A stretch of DNA of 64,000 bases from Amycolatopsis rubida (GTDB lineage Bacteria > Actinomycetota > Actinomycetes > Mycobacteriales > Pseudonocardiaceae), in NCBI RefSeq assembly GCF_900115345.1, contig NZ_FOWC01000008.1, positions 248,001-312,000 of the forward strand, in the 5' to 3' direction. The notes below the pieces were generated by a model. The model was not told where the DNA came from and did no database searches. It was given only the letters and a program-made list of their open reading frames with translations. The translations under genes were made by a program, and so were the position numbers. Positions 17,414 through 26,106 of this stretch are shown piece by piece; positions within the stretch are counted from its first letter, which is position 1; each line of letters begins with the position of its first letter.

Positions 17414-17923
17414 TCAAGCCCGTCTGTCCGGCCCTTCCCAGTCCAGCAGCAGCTCCCGCAGATCGGCGTTCATCCGGTCCTGTTCCGCGTGCGACAAAAC
17501 TCCCAGCAGCCGGGCCTCGGTCTGGGTCTTCATCCCGAACACCTCCTGCGCCCGTGCCAGCCCCTCGTCGGTGAGGCTCACCAGGATCTGGCGCCGGTCG
17601 CCGGGGGCGATGTCGCGGCGGACCCAGCCTTTGCGTTCCAGTCCGGCGACGCGTTTGGTCACCCCGCCGGAGGTCAGGCGCATGCTGTCCAGCAGCTGCC
17701 CGGCCGAAAGCCGGTGCGGGGGACCGGCTCGTTTGAGCGCGCCCAGCAGTTCCACTTCCCACAGGCCGACCCCGAAGGCGTCGAATTCGCGGCGCAGTTC
17801 CGTTTCCAGCAGCCGGGCGGCGCGCAGCAGGCGGAAGCTCAGCGCCTTGCTGACCCGGTCTTCCGCGCGCACGCCGGTGATCTGCGCCATGACTCCGTCG
17901 ACGTGGTCCCGCTCCGCTGGCAT
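17414..17923 (-). CDS. MarR-family transcriptional regulator
   Basis: A winged-helix MarR regulator of 169 residues from the ATG at 17923 (175 from the GTG at 17941). The DNA-binding core is LSAGQLLDSMRLTSGGVTKRV followed by the DRRQ wing (APGDRRQILVSLTDEG), with dimerising helices at both ends. It is divergent from the efflux pump at 17979 and probably represses it until a ligand binds. Confidence 0.88.
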   Translation of the reverse strand: MPAERDHVDGVMAQITGVRAEDRVSKALSFRLLRAARLLETELRREFDAFGVGLWEVELLGALKRAGPPHRLSAGQLLDSMRLTSGGVTKRVAGLERKGWVRRDIAPGDRRQILVSLTDEGLARAQEVFGMKTQTEARLLGVLSHAEQDRMNADLRELLLDWEGPDRRA

Positions 17924-17978
17924 GGGCGAGTATTCTAACACCAGTAATTATCTTACCGGTCTCGAATCAGGACGGTCC
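17924..17978. promoter_or_regulatory. Divergent MarR/efflux promoter region
   Basis: A short AT-rich gap with TATTCTAACA and AGTAATTATCTTACC, in contrast to the surrounding GC-rich DNA. It includes the TAATTA core expected of a MarR operator over the promoters. AGGA at 17969-17972 serves the pump's GTG start. Confidence 0.45.
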
Positions 17979-19928
17979 GTGCACTCTTCCCCTTCAGCCG
18001 AGCCCGATCCGCAGCGCTGGCGCGCCTTGTGGGTGTGCCTCATCGCGGGGTTCATGACGCTGCTCGACGTCAGCATCGTCAACGTCGCGCTGCCCTCGAT
18101 GGAGCACGGGATCGGCGCGACGCCCGCGGACGTCTCGTGGGTCGTCTCCGGCTACGCGCTCACGTTCGGGCTCGCGCTGGTGCCGTCGGGGCGGCTCGGC
18201 GACGACTACGGGCGCCGCCGGATGTTCCTGCTCGGGCTGGCGTTGTTCGTGGCGGCCAGCGTGCTGTGCGGCGCGGCGCCGAACGCGACGTGGCTCGTCG
18301 TCGCGCGGCTGGGCCAGGGCGTCGCGGGCGGGTTGCTGAACCCGCAGATCATCGGCCTGATGCAGCAGCTGTTCTCCGGCCGCGAGCGGGGCAAGGCATT
18401 CGGCGCGTTCGGGGCGACGGTCGGGCTGTCCACCGCGATCGGGCCGGTGCTGGGCGGGTTGCTGATCCAGGGCATCGGCGTCGACCAGGGGTGGCGCTGG
18501 GTGTTCTACGTCAACCTGCCGATCGGCATCCTCGCGATCCTGTTCGGGCTGCGCCTGCTGCCGAAGGACGCGCGCAGCGGCCGGAAGCGGACGCCGGACC
18601 TGGTCGGCAGCGTGCTGCTCGGCGTGGCGGTCGTGCTGGTGATGCTGCCGTTGATCGAGGAAGAAGAGCAGGCGACGGCGCCGCGCTGGTGGCTGATGGG
18701 CGTCGCGGCCGGGTTGCTCGTGCTGTTCGTGCTGTGGGAGCGCTGGCTCGGCAACCGCGGCAAGCAGCCGCTGGTGAACCTGAAGCTGCTGACCGTGCGC
18801 AGCTACTCGATGGGTTCCGCGCTCGGCATGGTCTATTTCGCCGGATTCACCGGGATTTTCCTGGTCCTGACGCTCTTCTTCCAGCAGGGCCTCGGCTACA
18901 CGGCGCTGCAGGCCGGCGCGGCGATGCTCGCGTTCGCGATCGGTTCGGCGATCTCGCCGACCATCGGCGGGCGGCTCGTGCACCGGTTCGGCAGGCCGAT
19001 GGTCGTGCTCGGGACGCTGCTCGTGGCGATCGGGCTCGCCGCGACCGCGTGGCTCGTCCGCGAGTACTCCGGCGCGAACACCGCGTTCGTGCTGGCCGGG
19101 CCGTTGTTCGTCGGCGGGTTCGGCAGCGGGCTGGTGATTTCGCCGAACTCGACGCTCGCCTTGGAAGAAGTCCCGCCCGCGGAAGGCGGCACCGCGGCCG
19201 GCGTGCTGCAGACCGGTCAGCGGATCGGCTCGGCGGTCGGCACCGCGCTCGGCGGGTCGCTGTTCTTCGGCGAACTCGGGCGTTCGCACGGGGATTACCA
19301 CTCCGCGACCGCCCTCGGGCTGATCGGGTCGACCGCGCTGGTCGTGCTCGCGTTGCTGTTCGGCGTCGTCGATGTGCTGCTGTCGCGGACACGCAAACGC
19401 CGCAGCACAACGCAAAGCGCGCCACCCGCGGCGGTTTCCGGCTCGGTGAGCGGCCTCGCTCCCGCGGAAACCGCGTCTGTCTCGTTGACGTCTCTGGAGA
19501 CCCACGAAGTACGCCGCACCACCACCGGCGCGGACAACACGTTCGCCCTGGACGCCCCGGCGGGCACCTATCTGCTGCTGGTCCAGGCGGGCGGCCGGGA
19601 GCCGGTGGCCCGTCATGTCCAGGTGGGCGCCGAGCCGGTGCGCGAGGACGTCGGACTGGCGCGGTCGGTCCGGCTCACCGGCACCGTGCACGCGATCCGG
19701 GGTCCGTTCCCCGGCGCGCAGGTCGCGGTGCTGGACGCGAAGGGCCAGGTCCAGCGGGTGACGGTCACGGACGAGGCGGGCCATTACACCGTCGACGATC
19801 TGTTCCCCGGCGAGTACACCGTCGTCGTGACGGGATACCAGCCGGTCGCGGAACCGGTGCAGCTGACGGCCGAAGGACCGGCCCGCTTCGACCCGTTGCT
19901 GCGCTTGGTTTCCGCGGACAAGGCCTAG
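17979..19928 (+). CDS. 14-TM MFS efflux pump fused to a carboxypeptidase-regulatory-like domain
   Basis: A 649-residue protein. Residues ~10-470 form a DHA2 (EmrB/QacA) drug/H+ antiporter with 14 helices: motif A GRLGDDYGRRR, motif C-like GPVLGGLLIQG. After the basic break SRTRKRRSTTQ (near 470) comes a ~150-residue region with beta-sandwich repeats (SLTSLETHEVRRTTTGADNT, GTYLLLVQAGG, VTVTDEAGHYTVDDLFPGEY), as in carboxypeptidase regulatory-like folds. The GTG at 17979 has AGGA seven bases upstream. Control by the divergent MarR gene is likely. Fusions of this kind are known in actinobacteria but unexplained. Confidence 0.85.
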   Translation: MHSSPSAEPDPQRWRALWVCLIAGFMTLLDVSIVNVALPSMEHGIGATPADVSWVVSGYALTFGLALVPSGRLGDDYGRRRMFLLGLALFVAASVLCGAAPNATWLVVARLGQGVAGGLLNPQIIGLMQQLFSGRERGKAFGAFGATVGLSTAIGPVLGGLLIQGIGVDQGWRWVFYVNLPIGILAILFGLRLLPKDARSGRKRTPDLVGSVLLGVAVVLVMLPLIEEEEQATAPRWWLMGVAAGLLVLFVLWERWLGNRGKQPLVNLKLLTVRSYSMGSALGMVYFAGFTGIFLVLTLFFQQGLGYTALQAGAAMLAFAIGSAISPTIGGRLVHRFGRPMVVLGTLLVAIGLAATAWLVREYSGANTAFVLAGPLFVGGFGSGLVISPNSTLALEEVPPAEGGTAAGVLQTGQRIGSAVGTALGGSLFFGELGRSHGDYHSATALGLIGSTALVVLALLFGVVDVLLSRTRKRRSTTQSAPPAAVSGSVSGLAPAETASVSLTSLETHEVRRTTTGADNTFALDAPAGTYLLLVQAGGREPVARHVQVGAEPVREDVGLARSVRLTGTVHAIRGPFPGAQVAVLDAKGQVQRVTVTDEAGHYTVDDLFPGEYTVVVTGYQPVAEPVQLTAEGPARFDPLLRLVSADKA

Positions 19929-20749
19929 TCGGAGACGAGCGCCAGCACCGCCAGGGCCTGGTCCCGCATCGCGACGTCCAGGAACGTCCCGTCGGCGAGC
20001 GCGAGCGCGCCCACCCCGGCCTGAGTGGCACCGTCCATTCGGGACAGGACCTCCCGCGCCCGCGCGATCTCCTCCGCCGTCGGCAGGAACGCCGCGCGGA
20101 TCGTCGGCAGCTGCGTCGGGTGGATCGCGCTCCGGCCGCGGAAGCCGAGCGCCCGCCCGGCCCGGCAGCTCTCCGCCAGGCCGTCGAGGTCGCGGACGTT
20201 CGCGTACACCGACATCGCGGGCGGGGGCAGCCGCGCGGCGCGGGCGGCGTTCACGATCCGGCTGCGCGCCCAGGTGAGTCCGGCTTCGTCGGCGAGCCGC
20301 AGGTCAGAACGCAGATCCGCCTCGCCGAGCCCGAGCGACGCCGTCCGCGGAGACGCGAGTGCGATCTCCAACGCCCGCTCCACCCCGAGTGCCGACTCGA
20401 TCAGCGGGTGCAATTCCCGCCCCGGCAAGGCATCGGCGTGCGATCGGACGTCGAGCGAACTCTCGACCTTCGGCAGCCGTGCGCCCACCCAGGCCGGGAG
20501 CGCGGCCAGCGCGGCCAGGTCGGCCGCGTGCCACGGCGTGTCCGGGTGGTTGATCCGCACCTGCACCGGCCGCGCCGCGGGCACGTCGGCCAACAGCCGC
20601 ATCGCGTTGTCTCGTGCGGCATCCTTGTGTGCGGGCGCGACGGCGTCTTCGAGGTCGACCAGCACGACGTCGGCGTCCGAGGCGAGCGCTTTGCCCACGC
20701 GGTCGGGTCGGTCGGCCGGGACGTAGAGCAGGGTCAGCGCGGGCGTCAT
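19925..20749 (-). CDS. HpcH/HpaI-family CoA ester lyase (CitE-like)
   Basis: A 274-residue TIM-barrel lyase of the citrate-lyase beta/malyl-CoA lyase type, which cleaves 3-hydroxyacyl-CoA thioesters with Mg. Signatures: LLYVPADRPDRVGKAL, DVVLVDLEDAVAP, VRINHPDTPWHAADL, LHPLIESALGVERA with the catalytic Glu, and GRSAIHPTQLPTI. The ATG overlaps the CoA-transferase stop as ATGA, so it is the last gene of the 20-31 kb module. With the CaiB/BaiF neighbour it suggests activation of an acid as CoA ester followed by aldol-type cleavage. Confidence 0.86.
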   Translation of the reverse strand: MTPALTLLYVPADRPDRVGKALASDADVVLVDLEDAVAPAHKDAARDNAMRLLADVPAARPVQVRINHPDTPWHAADLAALAALPAWVGARLPKVESSLDVRSHADALPGRELHPLIESALGVERALEIALASPRTASLGLGEADLRSDLRLADEAGLTWARSRIVNAARAARLPPPAMSVYANVRDLDGLAESCRAGRALGFRGRSAIHPTQLPTIRAAFLPTAEEIARAREVLSRMDGATQAGVGALALADGTFLDVAMRDQALAVLALVSD

Positions 20750-21954
20750 ACCGCTCCCTCCGCCCGAAGCTCCGCGATCCGCGACGCCGTGAAGCCCAGC
20801 GAACCGAGCACCTCGTCGGTGTCCGCGCCGTGCGGGCGTCCGGTGAAGCCGATGACGCCGTCGTTGTCCGACAACCGGAACAGCGGTCCTTGCATCAATG
20901 TCGTGCCCAGCTCCGGGTCCTCGATCTCGTGGATCGTGCCCAGCGCACGGAACTGCGGGTCCGCGACGATGTCGGCCGCGTCGTAAATCGGCGCGACCGC
21001 CGCCTGCGCCTCCTCGAAGGCCGCCACGACCTCGTCCCGTGTGTGCCGCGCGATCCAACCGCCGACGGCCTCGTCCAGTTCGTCCGCGTGCACCGCCCGG
21101 TCCGCGCCGGTCGCGAACCACGGCTCGGCAGCGAGTTCTGGCCGTCCGACCAGCCGCACCACGCGTTCCGCGATCGACTGGGCCGACGTCGACACCGCCA
21201 CCCATTGTCCGTCGCTCGTGCGGTAGGTGTTGCGCGGCGCGTTGTTCGTGGAGCGGTTGCCGGTGCGCGGCTGGACCGTGCCGAGCTGGTCCCATCGCGT
21301 GATCTGCGGTCCGAGCATGGCGAGAATCGGCTCGATGATCGCGACGTCCACGACCTGGCCGCGCCCGCGGGCAGCGCGCCCGGCGAGCGCGACCATGATC
21401 GCGTACGCGGTGGCCAGCGACGCGACCCCGTCGGCGAGCCCGAACGGCGGCAGCGTCGGCGGGCCGTCCGGTTCGCCGGTGGCCGCGGCGAATCCGCTCA
21501 TCGCCTCGGCGAGCGTGCCGAAACCGGGCCGCGGGGAGTACGGCCCGAACTGGCCGAATCCGGTTACCCGCGCGAGAACGAGACCCGGGTTCCGTGCGGA
21601 CAGTTCCGGGTAACCGAGCCCCCAGCGTTCCAGGGTGCCCGGCCGGAAGTTCTCGATCACCACGTCCGCGGTTTCGGCGAGCGCCAGGAACACCTCGCGC
21701 CCGCCGTCGCTGCCCAGATTCGCCGTGACGGTGCGCTTGTTGCGCCCCAACGTCTTCCACCACAGGTTGACGTCGCCCTTGGCCACCCCGTGCGTGCGCG
21801 ACGGGTCCGGTCGCGCCGGATGCTCGACCTTGATCACCTCGGCGCCCATGTCGCCGAGGTGCATCGCGGCCATCGGCCCGGCGAACAAGGTCGACGCGTC
21901 CACGACCCGCAGCCCGGCCAGTGCGCCCGCGGAAGCTTCCCTCGACACGGTCAT
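20746..21954 (-). CDS. CaiB/BaiF-family CoA transferase
   Basis: A 402-residue type III CoA transferase. The opening is LRVVDASTLFAGPMAAMHLGDMGAEVIKVEHP; the catalytic Asp is expected near FGLADGVASLATAYA; ENFRPGTLERWGLGY is also typical. These enzymes move CoA between carboxylic acids. ATGA overlaps at both ends place it between the SUMF1-fusion gene and the lyase gene. Donor and acceptor acids are unknown. Confidence 0.87.
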   Translation of the reverse strand: MTVSREASAGALAGLRVVDASTLFAGPMAAMHLGDMGAEVIKVEHPARPDPSRTHGVAKGDVNLWWKTLGRNKRTVTANLGSDGGREVFLALAETADVVIENFRPGTLERWGLGYPELSARNPGLVLARVTGFGQFGPYSPRPGFGTLAEAMSGFAAATGEPDGPPTLPPFGLADGVASLATAYAIMVALAGRAARGRGQVVDVAIIEPILAMLGPQITRWDQLGTVQPRTGNRSTNNAPRNTYRTSDGQWVAVSTSAQSIAERVVRLVGRPELAAEPWFATGADRAVHADELDEAVGGWIARHTRDEVVAAFEEAQAAVAPIYDAADIVADPQFRALGTIHEIEDPELGTTLMQGPLFRLSDNDGVIGFTGRPHGADTDEVLGSLGFTASRIAELRAEGAV

Positions 21955-23900
21955 CGCGTCACGTCCCACGCACAGCGGAACCCGACGGTCGCCCCGCGCG
22001 CCAGCCCGAACCCGGGCAGCAGCAGCTTCACGCTGTAGTCCGGCGCGTGCCGGCCGCCCTCGACGTACCACTCGGAACCCTCGGCGCGGTAGTCGCTGCC
22101 GCCCTTGAGCATCACGAACCGGGTCCTCCCGTCGGAGTGTTCGCTTTCGGTCCAGTTCCACACCGCGGGTGTGCCGCGCCGCAGACCGCCGGTCTCCCCG
22201 GCGAGCTGCCATTCGTCCTCGGTCGGCAACCGGCCGCCGCGCCACGCGCAGTACGCCCGGGCGTCGTCGAGGTCCACGAAGGTCACCGGCTCGTCCTCGG
22301 CAGCAGGCTGACCGTCGGCCCAGTGCGCGAGGAACCGATGCGCCTCGACCGGCTCATATCCCGTAGTGGCAAGGAATTCCGCGAACTCGCCGTTCGTCAC
22401 CTCGGCTGCGGCGACCGCGACCGGCGACGCCAGCGAACCGTCGCGTTGCAGCGTCCGGGCGTCGTGCAGCCGAGGCGGCAGCGGCTTCCACTCGTCCACA
22501 TACGGCGCGCCCTGGTACATCCCGGTCTCGCGCCCGCGGTACCGGACTGTCAGCACATACGGCCCGGCAGGCACCATGACCGCGTCGTCCTCGGGCGTAC
22601 CGCTCGTCGGCTGAGGCTGGACCCGCGTCGCGAGCCGATGCGGGAAACGAGCGTCCGGATCATGCGGCAGAGTCGCCACCTGGGACAGCCACGACGGTTC
22701 CGCCGCGCCGTCGGCGACCCGCAGCAACGCCGAAATCCCGCGCGCGGGCACCCGCCCGTCGGCGAACAGATCGATCACCGGCCCGTCCACGACCGGCCCG
22801 AGATAGTCCGAATCGCCCCGGTTCACGACTGTCCACAGTGTCCAGTCGCCGAGTTCCCAGCGCGACGCGTAGACCCCGGCGGCTTCGGCTTCCGGCGTCA
22901 GCGGAGCCAACGGCGTCCACTCGCCCTCGCGCAGCAGCTCACCCGCCGCACGCTGCACAGACACCATCCGGCGCACCGTCGCCGCGTCCCGCTGCGACCA
23001 GCCGACCCACACGCCGAACACGACTTCCCACACCATCACGCCGACGCCGTTCAGCCACGCCGAATGCAGTTCCTCGGTGTGGTCGCGGTGCCATCGCCGC
23101 ACGTGGTGCTGCATGTGCCGCCGCTCGTACCAGTGCGAACGCAGCACGCCCGGCACCGGCGAATCGGCGAAGAACTGCGCCCACGACGCCGAGTGGTCCT
23201 CGATCCGCTCCACCGGCAGCTTCGATTCGCCCTCCAGCACGACCCCGGGCCGCGCGCGTTCGAGTTGCTCGACCAGCGCCGGGTCGGCCTTCTTCAGGGT
23301 GTCCAGGAAGACGCCGTCCGCGCCGGAATCGGCCAGTACCGCGGACAGCTCCGCAGCGTCGTCCTCGCCCCGGCGCGTGCCGACGTCCCACGGGTTGTAG
23401 TCCACGAACACCCGCGTGCCTGCCGAATGGAATGTCTCGGCCAGCTCGCGGAGACCGGGCACATCGCGGTAGAAATCCCACTGGTTGCGGTCGTCGAGGC
23501 CGATCACCGGGTACGCGTGCCACAGCACGACCGCGTCGAGGCCGCCGAACCGCTGGTGCGCGTCGGCGAGGAACCGCTCCGGCGTGAACCGGTGCTCCTC
23601 GAACGAATACAGCAACTCGTCCCACAGCCAGACCTGCGCGACCGTGTGGCATCCGGCGGCCCACGCGGCTTCCGTCCGGTCGTAGGCGCGACCGTGGTAG
23701 CCGTGCCGTTCGTGCGCGTCGGCACGCCATTGCCGCAGCCGAGCCCGCCATTCCGGACGGTCGGCGGGGTCCGCCGGGCCGACGAAGATCTTGGCCTCGT
23801 CCAGCGCCGCGAGCTGCTCGGGGGAGAGGGGCGCGCCGAGCGGGACCTCGGTGGGCTGGTCGATCGGGCGCGGGACGAGCGGGTCGAACACGTAGGTCAT
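21951..23900 (-). CDS. Hydrolase-like barrel fused to a SUMF1/FGE-type domain
   Basis: A 649-residue two-part protein. Residues ~30-350 look like a glycoside-hydrolase-type TIM barrel (VFVDYNPWDVGTRRGED, DGVFLDTLKKADP, VVLEGESKLPVERIEDH), then a beta-rich middle. Residues ~490-649 form a formylglycine-generating-enzyme/EgtB-like domain (VTNGEFAEFLATTGYEPVEA, AYCAWRGGRLPTEDEWQLAG, VWNWTES, VGFRCAWDV). I see no clear copper Cys pair, so the domain may bind rather than oxidise. No signal peptide, so it acts in the cytoplasm. The ATG shares one base with the kinase stop (TGATG). Exact hydrolase family not recognised. Confidence 0.72.
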   Translation of the reverse strand: MTYVFDPLVPRPIDQPTEVPLGAPLSPEQLAALDEAKIFVGPADPADRPEWRARLRQWRADAHERHGYHGRAYDRTEAAWAAGCHTVAQVWLWDELLYSFEEHRFTPERFLADAHQRFGGLDAVVLWHAYPVIGLDDRNQWDFYRDVPGLRELAETFHSAGTRVFVDYNPWDVGTRRGEDDAAELSAVLADSGADGVFLDTLKKADPALVEQLERARPGVVLEGESKLPVERIEDHSASWAQFFADSPVPGVLRSHWYERRHMQHHVRRWHRDHTEELHSAWLNGVGVMVWEVVFGVWVGWSQRDAATVRRMVSVQRAAGELLREGEWTPLAPLTPEAEAAGVYASRWELGDWTLWTVVNRGDSDYLGPVVDGPVIDLFADGRVPARGISALLRVADGAAEPSWLSQVATLPHDPDARFPHRLATRVQPQPTSGTPEDDAVMVPAGPYVLTVRYRGRETGMYQGAPYVDEWKPLPPRLHDARTLQRDGSLASPVAVAAAEVTNGEFAEFLATTGYEPVEAHRFLAHWADGQPAAEDEPVTFVDLDDARAYCAWRGGRLPTEDEWQLAGETGGLRRGTPAVWNWTESEHSDGRTRFVMLKGGSDYRAEGSEWYVEGGRHAPDYSVKLLLPGFGLARGATVGFRCAWDVTR

Positions 23901-24790
23901 CAGGTGTTTCCTCCGGCCGCGAACTCGGCGACCTCTGCGACGGTCGGGACAGCGGATTGCGCACCGGGCCGGGTGACGGCGAGCGCCGCGGCGGCCCCAG
24001 CGCGTTCGGCGGCCTCGCGGAGCGGACGGCCCTCGGCCAACGCCGCCGCGAGCACGCCGCAGAACGTGTCCCCGGCACCGGTGGTGTCCACTGGGGACAC
24101 CCGGAAGCCGGGCAGGTGCGCGACTTCCCGCTCCGCGACGACACAACCGGCCGCCCCGAGCGTGATCACCACCGCGGGTGCGCGCCGCTGCAGAATCCGG
24201 GCCAATTCCTCCGGCGCGGCGGACGCGCCCGCCAGGTCGGCCGCCTCGTGCTCGTTGACGATCAGCACGTCCGCATCGATCTCCGGCAGCGGCCGGGACG
24301 GCGCGGCATTGAGCACCATCCGGGCCCCGGGCCGCCGGGCCGCGGCGGCAGCGGTCACCGCTTCGAGCGGAATCTCCAGCTGCGCGAGCACGACGTCCGC
24401 CGCGGCGATCCGCTCCAGCTGCTCCCCGGCGAGCGAGAGCCGCGAGTTGGCCCCGGGCGCGACCACGATGGAGTTCTCGCCGTCCGGCGACACCATGATG
24501 AACGCGGTCCCGGTCGCACTGTCCACTCGCGACACCAGATCCGTCCGCACCCCGGCCTTCGCCAGCGACGCCAGCAGAAAGCCCGCGCCGTCGCCGGGAC
24601 CGAACGCGCCGAGGAACGTCGTCTCCGCGCCGCCCGCGAGCGCCGCGGCGACTGCCTGGTTGGCTCCCTTGCCGCCGGGACTGCGCCGCAGGTCGCCGCC
24701 GAGGACGGTCTCGCCCGCGCCCGGGTGCCGCGGAACGCCGACCACCAGATCGACATTCGCCGAGCCGACGACGACAACTCGCCCGGTCAT
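23900..24790 (-). CDS. PfkB-family carbohydrate kinase, ribokinase-like
   Basis: A 296-residue kinase. N-terminal signature GGDLRRSPGGKGANQAVAAA and C-terminal signature DTTGAGDTFCGVLAAAL (catalytic Asp in GAGD) are both intact; the N-terminal VVVVGSANVDLVVGVPRHPGAGET is typical of ribokinases. It would phosphorylate a pentose such as ribose, or a nucleoside, with ATP. The ATGA overlap with the upstream glycohydrolase gene suggests it handles the sugar that enzyme releases. Confidence 0.87.
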   Translation of the reverse strand: MTGRVVVVGSANVDLVVGVPRHPGAGETVLGGDLRRSPGGKGANQAVAAALAGGAETTFLGAFGPGDGAGFLLASLAKAGVRTDLVSRVDSATGTAFIMVSPDGENSIVVAPGANSRLSLAGEQLERIAAADVVLAQLEIPLEAVTAAAAARRPGARMVLNAAPSRPLPEIDADVLIVNEHEAADLAGASAAPEELARILQRRAPAVVITLGAAGCVVAEREVAHLPGFRVSPVDTTGAGDTFCGVLAAALAEGRPLREAAERAGAAAALAVTRPGAQSAVPTVAEVAEFAAGGNT

Positions 24791-26106
24791 CGCGCCACCC
24801 TGGCCGTCCGCGCGGCGAGATCGGTGATCCGCTGCTCGCCGCCGGGCAACGAGGTCGCGATCCGGTTGTCGAGCGGTTTCGTCCACTGCTCGCCGATCCC
24901 GTCCGCCCCTGCCAGCGCACCGACCACGCCGCCGACCGTCGCGGCCGCCGAGTCCGTGTCCCAGCCAGCCGTGACGGCGAGCGAGATGCTCTGCCCGAAG
25001 TCGCCATCGCCGCGGGCCAGCGCGTACGCGATCACCGCCGCGTTGTTCAGCACATGCACCCAATGCAGGTCGCCGTAGCGGGCGTGCAATCGGTCCAGCC
25101 CGTCGTCGTAAGCAGCGGCCGCCCGCCCGAATCGCACCGCCGAGGCCAGCCGGCTGCTAGGCGGAAGAACGGTTTCCGCCGCGTCGAGGACACTGTGGAC
25201 GGAATCGCACACCATCGCCGCCGACGCGAGCGCAGCCGCCCACATCGCGCCGTAAATGCCGTTCCGGGTGTGGCTGAGCCGCGCGTCGACCCACGCGAGG
25301 CGCGCGGCGGCGCGGACGTCGCCGGGGGAGACCCAGCCGAAGACGTCGGTCCGGATCAGCGCGCCGATCCATTCGCGGAACGGGTTGAGGTGCGTCGCCG
25401 TTTCCGGCACCGGGCGCGCGTCCAGCAGGTTCCGGTACGCGGCGCGCTCGGCGGTGAACACCCGCCCGGCAGGCAGCTGTTCCAGCCAGAGCTGCGCGAC
25501 ATCGTCGGCGGTGAACTCGCGGTCGTGCCGTTCCAGCAGCGTGAGCGCGAGGATCGGGTAGTTGAGATCGTCGTCCTCCGGCATCCCGGAGATGTTCTCC
25601 TCCAGGGAAGCCGGTGCCGACCGGCGGTTCCACGGCCACCGCGCCGCGACGTCGTCCGGCAGCCCGACCGCGGTGAACCAGCGGTCCAGCGGCCAGCGTC
25701 CGGTCGCGCGCAGGATCTCCTCGATGCCCTCGCGCGGGATCTTCTCGACCGGCTTTCCGAGCAGGCATCCCGCCGCCCGGCCGGTCCACGCGCCGAGCGT
25801 GCGGTCCGCGCCGGGCCGGGGGAGGACCGGCGCGGCCGGGAGCAGCGCGGCGATCTCGTCCCATCCGTCCGGCTCGTGCGGCGCGGCCGGGCAGGGGAGC
25901 GCGGCCAGTTCGTCCAGCAGCGTCCGGGCCAGCGCCCGCAACGCTGGGGGCGCCGGCCGCGGTCCTGCCCCGCTCACGGCGGGTGCCGGATCGCCGCCGG
26001 CGGCGATCCAGCGCTCCCGCACCGAGGTCACGTCCTTGCCCTCCGCAGCGGACTGGACGAACTCGTGCGCGAGCAGGTCTTCGGGCTGAGCCCAGGTGAG
26101 CCTCAT
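24787..26106 (-). CDS. ADP-ribosylglycohydrolase-fold protein 1
   Basis: A 439-residue DraG/ARH-fold protein with an extra ~110-residue N-terminal segment (MRLTWAQPEDLLAHEFVQS). The fold opens at GAWTGRAAGCLLGKPVEKIPREGI. Metal ligands are seen in MPEDDDLNYP and AGWDTDSAAATVGGVVGALAG, as in dinuclear Mg/Mn ARH enzymes that cleave N- or O-ribosyl bonds. The ATG overlaps the stop of the second ARH gene as ATGA. In this operon it probably hydrolyses an imported ribosyl compound rather than protein ADP-ribose; that is inference from the transporter and kinase. Confidence 0.84.
   Translation of the reverse strand: MRLTWAQPEDLLAHEFVQSAAEGKDVTSVRERWIAAGGDPAPAVSGAGPRPAPPALRALARTLLDELAALPCPAAPHEPDGWDEIAALLPAAPVLPRPGADRTLGAWTGRAAGCLLGKPVEKIPREGIEEILRATGRWPLDRWFTAVGLPDDVAARWPWNRRSAPASLEENISGMPEDDDLNYPILALTLLERHDREFTADDVAQLWLEQLPAGRVFTAERAAYRNLLDARPVPETATHLNPFREWIGALIRTDVFGWVSPGDVRAAARLAWVDARLSHTRNGIYGAMWAAALASAAMVCDSVHSVLDAAETVLPPSSRLASAVRFGRAAAAYDDGLDRLHARYGDLHWVHVLNNAAVIAYALARGDGDFGQSISLAVTAGWDTDSAAATVGGVVGALAGADGIGEQWTKPLDNRIATSLPGGEQRITDLAARTARVAR

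Noticed and set aside
16740..17762. Long minus-strand open frame encoding a Pro/His/Arg-rich repeat protein
   Set aside because: It is the translation of a noncoding repeat array and overlaps the MarR gene in another frame; all six frames there are open and low in complexity.
19925..21763. Very long antisense frames over the CoA transferase and other genes
   Set aside because: Open frames opposite GC-rich genes are expected; residue composition (Arg, Gly, Ala, Pro) and lack of family motifs mark them as shadows.
21951..23900. True formylglycine-generating enzyme acting on a sulfatase
   Set aside because: No sulfatase gene is nearby, the protein has no export signal and no clear Cys pair is seen in the SUMF1 part.
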